This document shows, piece by piece, positions 1 through 6,225 of a stretch of DNA of 7,604 nt. The DNA is from Aminidesulfovibrio sp040307135 (GTDB taxonomy: Bacteria > Desulfobacterota > Desulfovibrionia > Desulfovibrionales > Desulfovibrionaceae), in the NCBI GenBank assembly GCA_040307135.1, contig JAWRKD010000044.1, positions 1-7,604 on the forward strand, given 5' to 3'. The position numbers were made by a program, and so were the translations under genes. Within the stretch, counting starts at the first letter, position 1. Each line of letters opens with the position of its first letter. The notes under the pieces are model-generated. The model saw nothing but the letters and a program-made list of their open reading frames with translations. It made no database searches and was not told the DNA's origin.

Positions 1-3000
1 CCCCCGGCCTGGGCGACCCGGAGCTGAGCCGCGGTCTGGCGCGGCATGTGGCCGCCCGGCCCGGCTCGGCCTCGGCCGCGGTCATGGAGGTGCTCTCGCG
101 CTGTCTGGAGGCGGGCGGCGAGGCCCTGGTCCAGGCCGTGCAGGCCGTGCTCAAGGACGCCCGCAACGGCCGGGTGGCCCACTGCATGGACATCCTCATC
201 GGCGTGGACTGGCCCAAGACCGGCCAGGCCCTGGCCCTGTTCCACCGCAAGGAGCCGTCCATGCGCCGGGCCCTCACGGCCCGGGCCGCCACCCTGCCCG
301 AATCCGCCTTCGCCCAGTTCCTGGGGGCCTTCTCGGCCCAGGGACGCCCGGCCGTGGAGGCCGAAGCCCTGGCGGCCATCGCCCGTGCGGACACGGATTT
401 CCTGCGCCGCTGCCTGCTGGCCGAAGCGGGGCCGGCCGGGCTGCCCGAGGCCCTGGAGCGCTACCTGGAGCGCATGACCGAGCGTTCCGCGCCCCTGTCC
501 CGGGTGGTGACCCAGGAGCCCGAAGATCCGGCGACGAAGAAGAAGGGCCTGTTTTCCAAGCTCATGGGCGGCAAGCGGGCCGGACTCTCCGAGGTCCTGG
601 CCTATCCCCGGCCAGTGCAGTCCGCGGACTTCAGCGGCGCGGTCCTCACCGGCAGCGTGGTGGAGGAGCGCAGCTTCAGCGAGGTGAACCTGGCGGGCGC
701 GGCGTTCGAACGGATGGATTTCCGCAAGTGCCGCTTCGCGCGGGTGGATCTGGCCGGCGCCGTGCTTCAGCGGGTGCGCTTCGCGGACTGCGAGTTCGTG
801 GACGTGCGCTTCGAAGGCGCGCGTCTGGCCGAGTGCGTGTTCGAGCGGTCCGGCCTGGAGGGCTGCGTGTTTTCCGGGGCCGTGCTGGAGAATGGCGGCA
901 TGAGCGACAGCCGCCTGACGCGCTGCCTGTTTTCCGAGGCCCGGGTTTCGGGCTGGTCCCTGAGCCGTTGCGCGGGCGTCCGGCTCTGCCTGTCCGGGAT
1001 GCAGCTCCAGCAGGCGGCCTTTGCCGCCGTGAGCCTGGAGGCCTGCGACTTCTCCCTGGCCGAGCTGGATTCCTGCCGCTTCGAGGGCCTGGATCTCTGC
1101 GACTGCCAGTTCACGGCCGCGCGCATCCGGGATTGCTCCTTCGTGGAGTGCCGGACCCTGGACTGCCTGTTCGCGGGCTGCCGCCTTACGGACAGCGACG
1201 TGTTGGAGCCCGCGCTGCTCCAGGCCCGCGCCGACACCCTGCGCCAGCGCCTCAAGGAGGCCGAGAGCGCCAAGATCGAACTGCCCCCGGCCGAGGGCTC
1301 GGCCCTCTACGGACCGGCCCTGCGGCGCTGGGTCCGGCAGTGGGCCATGGGCCGCTTCGAGCGGCGCATGCTGGCTCACAACGCCCGCCGCCTGGAGCTG
1401 GCCCGCCGCCGCATGACGCCGGGCCAGGCCGACTTCTTCCGCCTCCTGCCGCATCTTTTGGACTCCCGGCTCTTCGAGACCCGCGAGAACATCGAGAACG
1501 TGCCGCCCTGCCGGGTGGCGGGCTACAGCCCGGACCTGGAAACCCTGCGCCTGGCCGCCGAGCATTTCCCGGGCGTCGCGCCGCCGCCCGCAGAGGCCGC
1601 GCCCGTGTCCATCGAGGCGGTCTATACCATCGGCAGCGTGGGCAGCATCGCCCAGACCGCCACCTCGGACATGGACGTCTGGGTCTGCTACGACCCCCAG
1701 GGAGTGGGCCCGGCCGAGGACGCCCGGCTGCGGCGCAAGCTGGAGCAGATGGCGGCCTGGGCCCAGAGCCGGTTTGGGGCCGAGGTGCATTTCTTTCTCA
1801 TGACGCTGCCCGAGGTGCGGGCCAACGACTTCGGCTTGAGCGACAAGGAGAGCGCTGGCTCGGCCCAGGCCCTGCTGCTCAAGGAGGAGTTCTATCGCAC
1901 CGCCCTGCGCGTGGCGGGCAAGGAGCTGCTCTGGTGGCTCACCCCGCCCGGGGCGGACGAGGCGGCCTGGGAGGAGTTCCGCAACTCGGCCCGGACCTCG
2001 CCCCTGCTGGGGGAGACCCGGGTCACGGACCTGGGCCGCCCGGGCCGCGTGCCCGCCGAGGAGTTTTTCGGGGCCTCGCTCTGGCAGATCGTCAAGGGCC
2101 TGCACAGCCCCTACAAGTCCGTGCTCAAGCTCGGCCTGCTGGAGAAGTACGCGGGCCAGGACGCCGGGGACGGGCTCCTGCTCTGCGACCAGATCAAGGA
2201 CGCCGTGACCCGCCGCCTGTCCGAGGCCCGGCTGGCCGATCCCTACACCGTGCTCTTCCGCAACCTGCGCGACTACTACCAGGGCGTGGGCGACGCGGAC
2301 GCAGTGGGCCTGCTCACCGACGCCTTCACCCTCAAGGCGGGCATCGCGGACTTCGACCACACCTTCGGTTTTCCCTCCGCACCCGAGGAGCTGAGCTTCC
2401 TGTCCTTTCTCCTGGGCGACCGCAACGTGACCCGGGAGGCGGCCCAGGGCCTGGACCGGAGCTGGAGCTTCGCCCGGGCCATGAAGACCGGCGCCGCGGT
2501 GAGCCGCTTTCTCATCAACACCTACCAGCGCATCCAGTCGCGGCTGGAGGAGGCGGGCAGCCGGGGCGGGGTGCGCATCTCGCCCGAGGACCTGACCCGC
2601 CTGGGCCGCCAGATCCAGGCCAACTTCGCCCCGCGCAGGCACAAGGTGGAGCGCGTGCCCTTCCTGGACCTGAGCGCGCACTATTTTCCGGAGTTCTACT
2701 TCGAGGCCGAGAAGGCGCCGGGCAAGCGGCCCGTGTGGCTGGTGCGCGGCCAGGAGTCGGGACGCGGCAAGGTCTCCAGCAAGGGCATGCAGGTCCTGCG
2801 CAAGGACACGGACCCGGCCATGCTCCTGGCCTGGCTCGTGGTCAACGGCATCTACTCCCCGGCCACCCACGTGCACGGCGAGCGCAGCGTGGCGCCCATG
2901 GCCGTGGAGGATCTGAAGAAGATCCTCCAGACCCTGCACGAGTTCTTCCCCCTGGACCAGGTCTTCGAGGTGGACATGGAGGAGACCCTGCGGCCCGAGC

Positions 3001-3254
3001 GCGTGACCCGGGCCTTCTTCCTGCCCAACCTGGGCGTGCCCCACGACATCCAGAAGGTGGCCGTGGTCTCCATCGTCTATGCCACCAACTGGGGCGAGCT
3101 GTTCTGCCGCAGCGTGCCCAACCCTGACGCCAAGCTTCTCAAGCAGGCCTCGGCCTTTCTCCACGACATCCTGCCCCAGGCCACGCCCGAGCCCCCGCAG
3201 ATGGGGCTCTACCTGCCCAAGAAGTCCCAGTGCCCCCGCATCCGCCTCCTTTGA
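1..3254 (+). CDS. cyaA: Class I adenylate cyclase with N-terminal pentapeptide-repeat domain (5'-partial)
   Basis: Converts ATP to cAMP, probably in the cytoplasm. The frame (codons from base 3) has no stop back to the left edge and still reads as protein, so the gene starts upstream. Residues below count from the GTG at 48. Residues 1-150 are mostly helical with no family I recognise. Residues 164-177 form a basic linker (KKKGLFSKLMGGKR). Residues 193-388 are pentapeptide repeats with F/L every fifth residue and about 15 cysteines. From about 395 the protein aligns by eye with E. coli CyaA: an LLPHLL segment, the nucleotidyltransferase signature GSVGSIAQ (529-536) followed by SDMDVWVC with the metal-binding DxD (541, 543), then EEFYRTALRVAGK, EEFFGASLWQ and SPYKSVLKLGLLE. 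The C-terminal half of CyaA is also recognisable (SPEDLTRLGRQI, LAWLVVNGIYS), but the protein stops soon after the segment matching the E. coli YRNSWNEV region and lacks the E. coli tail. The cyclase call is firm. The function of the N-terminal part is unknown. Confidence 0.93.
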   Translation, partial: PGLGDPELSRGLARHVAARPGSASAAVMEVLSRCLEAGGEALVQAVQAVLKDARNGRVAHCMDILIGVDWPKTGQALALFHRKEPSMRRALTARAATLPESAFAQFLGAFSAQGRPAVEAEALAAIARADTDFLRRCLLAEAGPAGLPEALERYLERMTERSAPLSRVVTQEPEDPATKKKGLFSKLMGGKRAGLSEVLAYPRPVQSADFSGAVLTGSVVEERSFSEVNLAGAAFERMDFRKCRFARVDLAGAVLQRVRFADCEFVDVRFEGARLAECVFERSGLEGCVFSGAVLENGGMSDSRLTRCLFSEARVSGWSLSRCAGVRLCLSGMQLQQAAFAAVSLEACDFSLAELDSCRFEGLDLCDCQFTAARIRDCSFVECRTLDCLFAGCRLTDSDVLEPALLQARADTLRQRLKEAESAKIELPPAEGSALYGPALRRWVRQWAMGRFERRMLAHNARRLELARRRMTPGQADFFRLLPHLLDSRLFETRENIENVPPCRVAGYSPDLETLRLAAEHFPGVAPPPAEAAPVSIEAVYTIGSVGSIAQTATSDMDVWVCYDPQGVGPAEDARLRRKLEQMAAWAQSRFGAEVHFFLMTLPEVRANDFGLSDKESAGSAQALLLKEEFYRTALRVAGKELLWWLTPPGADEAAWEEFRNSARTSPLLGETRVTDLGRPGRVPAEEFFGASLWQIVKGLHSPYKSVLKLGLLEKYAGQDAGDGLLLCDQIKDAVTRRLSEARLADPYTVLFRNLRDYYQGVGDADAVGLLTDAFTLKAGIADFDHTFGFPSAPEELSFLSFLLGDRNVTREAAQGLDRSWSFARAMKTGAAVSRFLINTYQRIQSRLEEAGSRGGVRISPEDLTRLGRQIQANFAPRRHKVERVPFLDLSAHYFPEFYFEAEKAPGKRPVWLVRGQESGRGKVSSKGMQVLRKDTDPAMLLAWLVVNGIYSPATHVHGERSVAPMAVEDLKKILQTLHEFFPLDQVFEVDMEETLRPERVTRAFFLPNLGVPHDIQKVAVVSIVYATNWGELFCRSVPNPDAKLLKQASAFLHDILPQATPEPPQMGLYLPKKSQCPRIRLL

Positions 3255-3261
3255 TCCGGGT

Positions 3262-3290
3262 TTGACAGCCGCGGGCCGCAGGCGTAGAGG
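3262..3290 (+). promoter_or_regulatory. Sigma70-like promoter for the riboswitch-kimA transcript
   Basis: A perfect -35 box TTGACA (3262-3267) is followed after exactly 17 bp by TAGAGG (3285-3290), a weak -10 matching three of six positions. It begins eight bases after the cyclase stop codon and would start transcription near 3297, at the 5' strand of the riboswitch P1 stem. This placement supports it. The poor -10 is the main doubt, and readthrough from the cyclase gene is also possible because no terminator is visible between them. Confidence 0.55.
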
Positions 3291-3296
3291 CCTCAT

Positions 3297-3407
3297 AACG
3301 TCGAATCCCGCCGGGGGCGGGAACGGGGGAACCACCCATCGGGGCGCATCGCCGCAAGGCGTAGGGCACTTCTCGGCCCGAGCCCGTCAGCTAACCTCGT
3401 AGACGGC
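3297..3407 (+). promoter_or_regulatory. ydaO-type c-di-AMP riboswitch aptamer
   Basis: The conserved core of the ydaO/yuaA class is present in order. It comprises CGTCGAATCC (3299-3308), a P2 hairpin CCCGCC/GGCGGG (3307-3312 with 3316-3321), AACGGGGGAACCA (3322-3334), GGGGCGCATC (3341-3350), a hairpin CGCC-GCAA-GGCG (3350-3361), GTAGGGC (3361-3367) pairing through GGGC with GCCC at 3376-3379, and the hallmark CCCGTCAGCTAACCTCGTAG (3383-3402). P1 closes through CGTC (3299-3302) with GACG (3402-3405), and may extend through CCTC (3291-3294) with GAGG (3408-3411) if transcription starts far enough upstream. Known members bind two c-di-AMP molecules and turn expression off, often of potassium transporters or cell-wall enzymes. 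A KimA-type potassium importer follows here, which matches. The middle GGGG motif departs slightly from the usual GGGGUGAAUC. Confidence 0.93.
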
Positions 3408-3410
3408 GAG

Positions 3411-3471
3411 GAGGATCCTTCCTGCGGCTGCGGAGGATTCCTCTCCTGCATCGCGGCCCTGGAGGGGTTTT
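3411..3471 (+). terminator. Candidate riboswitch expression platform: terminator with competing antiterminator
   Basis: CCTCTCC (3440-3446) can pair with GGAGGGG (3461-3467) as a 7-bp stem with one U-G pair and a 14-base loop. TTTT (3468-3471) follows directly, as in an intrinsic terminator. The left arm of that stem is also the end of a competing stem-loop: GAGGATCCTTCC (3411-3422) pairs with GGAGGATTCCTC (3432-3443), 10 of 12 positions, with a 9-base loop. Sharing 3440-3443 makes the two exclusive, as expected for a transcriptional riboswitch. The T-run is short and the loop large, so this is a proposal from inspection and not a confirmed terminator. Confidence 0.4.
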
Positions 3472-3475
3472 CGCA

Positions 3476-3541
3476 CCGGACGCCGTGCGTCCGGGCTCCT
3501 TCCGGGGGTTCGTCCGCGTGGAACCCCGCAGCCGGCGGGAG
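3476..3541 (+). promoter_or_regulatory. Leader hairpins and kimA ribosome binding site
   Basis: Two perfect 7-bp stems lie in the leader: CCGGACG/CGTCCGG (3476-3482 with 3488-3494, 5-base loop) and GGGGTTC/GAACCCC (3505-3511 with 3521-3527, 9-base loop). The Shine-Dalgarno GGGAG (3537-3541) sits six bases before the ATG at 3548. CCCGC (3525-3529) can instead pair with GCGGG (3535-3539), covering that site. That pairing excludes the second hairpin, because both use 3525-3527. A translational control layer is therefore possible. The Shine-Dalgarno and ATG are well supported; the switching is inference. Confidence 0.45.
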
Positions 3542-3547
3542 ACGACC

Positions 3548-5521
3548 ATGTCCGCTGTCCTGTCGCGCCTCAAATCCCTGGTTCTCGGCCGCGCCCTCAA
3601 CCCCGAGGACCGCGCCCTGTTCCACAAGCTGGCCCTGGCCTCGTTCCTGGCCTGGGTCGGCCTGGGCTCCGACCCCCTGTCCTCGTCCTGCTACGGTCCG
3701 GCCGAGGCCTTCCTGGCCCTGGGTCAGCACAAGGCCCTGGCCCTGTTCGTGGCCCTGGCCACGGTGCTCACGGTCTGCGTCATCTGCGCCAGCTACGCCC
3801 AGATCATCGAGCTATTCCCCTCGGGCGGCGGCGGCTATCTGGTGGCCGGGCGGCTCCTGTCCCCGGCCGTGGGCATGGTCTCGGGCTGCGCCCTGCTCAT
3901 CGACTACGTGCTGACCATCACCCTGTCCGTGGCCAGCGGGGCGGACGCGGTCTTCAGCTTCCTGCCCGCGTCCTGGCAGCCCGGACGCCTGGCCTTCGCC
4001 CTGGCCGGGGTGGTGGTGCTCACCGTGCTCAACCTGCGGGGGGTCAAGGAGTCCGTGGCCGTGCTCGTGCCCATCTTCCTGGCCTTCCTCGTGGCGCACG
4101 TGTTCTTCATACTCTACGGCCTGGGCCAGCACCTGGACGGCCTGCCCGCGGTCTTCGCCCGGGCCTCGGCCGACCTGGGCCGGACCCACGCCGAACTGGG
4201 TTTCTGGGGCCTGGTGGTGCTGGTGCTGCGGGCCTACGCCATGGGCGCGGGCACCTATACCGGCCTGGAGGCCGTGTCCAACGGCCTGCCCGTGCTGCGC
4301 GAGCCCAAGGTGCAGACCGGCAAGAGGACCATGTTCTACATGGCTCTGTCCCTGTCCTTCATGGTCGTGGGCCTGATCCTCAACTTCATGCTCCACGATG
4401 TTTCCCTGGCCCCGGGCAAGACCCTGAACGCCGTGTTCCTGGGGGCCGTCACCGGGTCCTGGGGCGCCACGGGCGGGATCGTGGTCTCGGCCGTGCTGGT
4501 GACCGAGGCGGCCATCCTCTTCGTGGCGGCCCAGGCTGGTTTTCTGGACGGCCCCCGGGTCCTGGCCAACATGGCCCTGGACCGCTGGGTGCCCACGCGT
4601 TTCGCCTACCTGAGCGACCGGCTGGTGGCCCAGAACGGCATCCTGCTCATGGGCGGCGCGGCCCTGGTGCTCATGGAGCTGTCCGGCGGCTCGGTGGAGC
4701 TTCTGCTCGTTCTCTACAGCATCAACGTCTTCGTCACCTTCGTCCTGTCCCAGCTCGGCATGGTCCGGCACTGGTGGCAGGTCCGCGGCCGTGAGGCCCA
4801 CTGGCGCAAGGGCCTGGTGCTCAACGGCCTGGGCTTGGCGCTCACGGTCTTCATCCTGGCCACCATCACCTCGGTGAAGTTCTTCGAGGGCGGCTGGGCC
4901 ACCCTGGCGGTCACCGGGGCCCTGGTCTGCCTCTGCCTGGCCACCCGGCGGCACTACGACCAGGTGGGGCAGCTCATCCGCCGTCTGGACAGCCTCAAGC
5001 AGGGCGTGGAGGCCGAGATGGAGCGCCTGTCGGCGCCTGCGGAGGCCCGGGAGCCGGCCGGTCCTCAGACCCGCACCGCCGTGGTCCTGGTGAGCGGCTT
5101 CAACGGCCTGGGCCTGCATACGCTCCTGGCCATCCACCGGCGCTTTCCGGGCGAGTTCGAGAACTACGTGTTCGTCTGCGTGGGCGCGGTGGACGCCGGG
5201 GTCTATCGCGGCCCGCGGGAGATGGAGGAGCTCAAGGACCGGCTCTCCGAGGACATGGGCGGGTACGTGCGGCTCATGCGCCGCCGCGGCTACCAGGCCG
5301 AGGCCGTCACGGGCCTGGGCACGGACGTGGTCCAGGGCCTGGCCGAACTTTGCCAGGGCGTGGCCGAGCGCTATCCCTGGTCCGTGTTCTTCGCTGGGCA
5401 GATCGTGTTTCCAAAGGAGAGCTTCTGGACCCGCATCCTGCACAACCAGGTGGTCTTCGCCGTGCAGCGGCGGCTGCACCGGCTGGGGCTGCCCTTCGCC
5501 GTGCTGCCCGTGGCGGTCTGA
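3548..5521 (+). CDS. kimA: KimA-type potassium importer (KUP-like, APC superfamily)
   Basis: An inner-membrane transporter of 657 residues, likely a high-affinity proton-coupled potassium importer. It aligns along its whole length, by eye, with Bacillus subtilis KimA (formerly YdaO, about 607 aa). About twelve membrane segments occupy roughly residues 30-465. A cytoplasmic UspA-like domain follows (about 510-657), ending in FWTRILHNQVVF like the KimA C-terminus. Residues that, as I recall, line the KimA potassium and proton sites are conserved: D42 and Y49 in SDPLSSSCYGP, D119, T123 and S127 in LIDYVLTITLS, and T238 and E241 in YTGLEAVSN. The ATG at 3548 is preferred over the in-frame GTG at 3485 because it has GGGAG six bases upstream, matches the KimA N-terminus, and 3485 lies inside a leader hairpin. 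The c-di-AMP riboswitch upstream independently supports potassium transport. Older annotation would call it an amino acid permease. Confidence 0.9.
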   Translation: MSAVLSRLKSLVLGRALNPEDRALFHKLALASFLAWVGLGSDPLSSSCYGPAEAFLALGQHKALALFVALATVLTVCVICASYAQIIELFPSGGGGYLVAGRLLSPAVGMVSGCALLIDYVLTITLSVASGADAVFSFLPASWQPGRLAFALAGVVVLTVLNLRGVKESVAVLVPIFLAFLVAHVFFILYGLGQHLDGLPAVFARASADLGRTHAELGFWGLVVLVLRAYAMGAGTYTGLEAVSNGLPVLREPKVQTGKRTMFYMALSLSFMVVGLILNFMLHDVSLAPGKTLNAVFLGAVTGSWGATGGIVVSAVLVTEAAILFVAAQAGFLDGPRVLANMALDRWVPTRFAYLSDRLVAQNGILLMGGAALVLMELSGGSVELLLVLYSINVFVTFVLSQLGMVRHWWQVRGREAHWRKGLVLNGLGLALTVFILATITSVKFFEGGWATLAVTGALVCLCLATRRHYDQVGQLIRRLDSLKQGVEAEMERLSAPAEAREPAGPQTRTAVVLVSGFNGLGLHTLLAIHRRFPGEFENYVFVCVGAVDAGVYRGPREMEELKDRLSEDMGGYVRLMRRRGYQAEAVTGLGTDVVQGLAELCQGVAERYPWSVFFAGQIVFPKESFWTRILHNQVVFAVQRRLHRLGLPFAVLPVAV

Positions 5522-5525
5522 GCGG

Positions 5526-5553
5526 GCCGCCTCCGGGGGTTGCTCCGGGCGGC
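5526..5553 (+). terminator. Weak hairpin after kimA
   Basis: GCCGCC (5526-5531) pairs perfectly with GGCGGC (5548-5553), five bases past the kimA stop. Only TT follows, with no U-tract, and the hairpin abuts the -35 box of the next promoter. It could slow or stop transcription, but nothing shows it is a true intrinsic terminator. Confidence 0.2.
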
Positions 5554-5582
5554 TTGCCCTGGCCCGGCAGTCAGGCTATAAG
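5554..5582 (+). promoter_or_regulatory. Sigma70-like promoter for cysC
   Basis: TTGCCC (5554-5559) is followed after 17 bp by TATAAG (5577-5582). These match four of six and five of six consensus bases. Transcription would start near 5589, leaving a leader of about 35 bases before the ATG at 5624. The AT-rich -10 stands out in an otherwise GC-rich gap. It suggests cysC is transcribed apart from the c-di-AMP-controlled kimA. Confidence 0.6.
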
Positions 5583-5623
5583 CGCCCTTGCGGATTATCA
5601 TCCCTGAATGAGGCGAGGCTCAC

Positions 5624-6214
5624 ATGGATCTGATTCAACGCGTCCTGCCCGAGGAACGGTACGCCCGCCACGGCCACTCCGGCGGCATCCTCTGGTTCAC
5701 CGGTCTGAGCGGCGCGGGCAAGACCACGCTTTCCGAAAGCCTGGAGCGGATGCTGTTCCAGAAGGGCTACGCCGTGGCCGTGCTGGACGGCGACACCATG
5801 CGCAAGGGCATCAGCGCGGACCTGGGCTTCTCGGCGGCGGACCGCTCCGAGAATCTGCGGCGCCTGGCGCACATGGCCCGGCTCCTGTCGCGGCTCGGCG
5901 TGCTCTGCATCACGGCCACCATCTCCCCGTTCCAGCGCGACCGCGCGGCCATCCGGGGCATCATGGACCCGGGCGAGTTCCACGAGGTCTATATCAAGGC
6001 CAGCCTGCCCACCTGCGAACACCGCGACCCCAAGGGCCTGTACCGCAAGGCCCGGCAGGGGCAGATCCAGGAGTTCACGGGCATCCATTCCCCCTATGAG
6101 CCGCCGCAGTCCCCGGACGTGGTGGTGGACACCGAGAACATGGACGTGGACGCCTGTCTGGGTGTCCTCATGAGCTACGTGGCCGAGCACTTCCGGCTGG
6201 ACCGCCGGGGCTGA
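5624..6214 (+). CDS. cysC: Adenylylsulfate (APS) kinase
   Basis: Cytoplasmic enzyme that phosphorylates adenylylsulfate (APS) with ATP to give PAPS, used in sulfate assimilation or as the sulfate donor for sulfotransferases. The 196 residues are the normal length for stand-alone CysC. Motifs in order: P-loop GLSGAGKTT (27-35), DGDTMR (55-60), LGFSAADRSENLRR (67-80), ISPFQRDR (100-107), CEHRDPKGLYRKAR (131-144) and FTGIHSPYEPP (151-161). The last usually reads FTGID, so H155 replaces a common Asp. The ATG at 5624 has GAGG (5615-5618) five bases upstream. No cysD, cysN or cysH is adjacent. The gene has its own likely promoter and converges on the hydrolase gene 11 bp away. In a dissimilatory sulfate reducer this enzyme would draw on the APS pool that feeds respiration. 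Confidence 0.95.
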   Translation: MDLIQRVLPEERYARHGHSGGILWFTGLSGAGKTTLSESLERMLFQKGYAVAVLDGDTMRKGISADLGFSAADRSENLRRLAHMARLLSRLGVLCITATISPFQRDRAAIRGIMDPGEFHEVYIKASLPTCEHRDPKGLYRKARQGQIQEFTGIHSPYEPPQSPDVVVDTENMDVDACLGVLMSYVAEHFRLDRRG

Positions 6215-6225
6215 GCCGCCGGGCC

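Noticed and set aside
48..50. GTG as the start of the cyclase gene
   Set aside because: The frame is open to the left edge and the upstream residues read like normal protein. No Shine-Dalgarno precedes the GTG, so it is an internal valine.
728..3127. A 799-codon open frame on the + strand in another frame
   Set aside because: Its translation is Gly/Arg/Pro/Ala-rich, as expected of an alternative frame in GC-rich DNA. It overlaps the well-supported cyclase.
3287..3294. Perfect palindrome GAGGCCTC at the predicted -10 and start site, as an operator
   Set aside because: Eight bases of GC-rich palindrome are expected by chance, there is no second copy, and part of it fits better as a P1 extension of the riboswitch.
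3485..3547. GTG at 3485 as the kimA start, adding 21 residues
   Set aside because: It lies in a perfect leader hairpin, has no Shine-Dalgarno, and adds an Arg-rich stretch absent from KimA. The ATG at 3548 has a good site.
3812..5479. A 555-codon open frame antisense to kimA
   Set aside because: Rich in His, Gln, Gly and Glu with no membrane or domain pattern. It is the antisense shadow of a GC-rich transporter gene.
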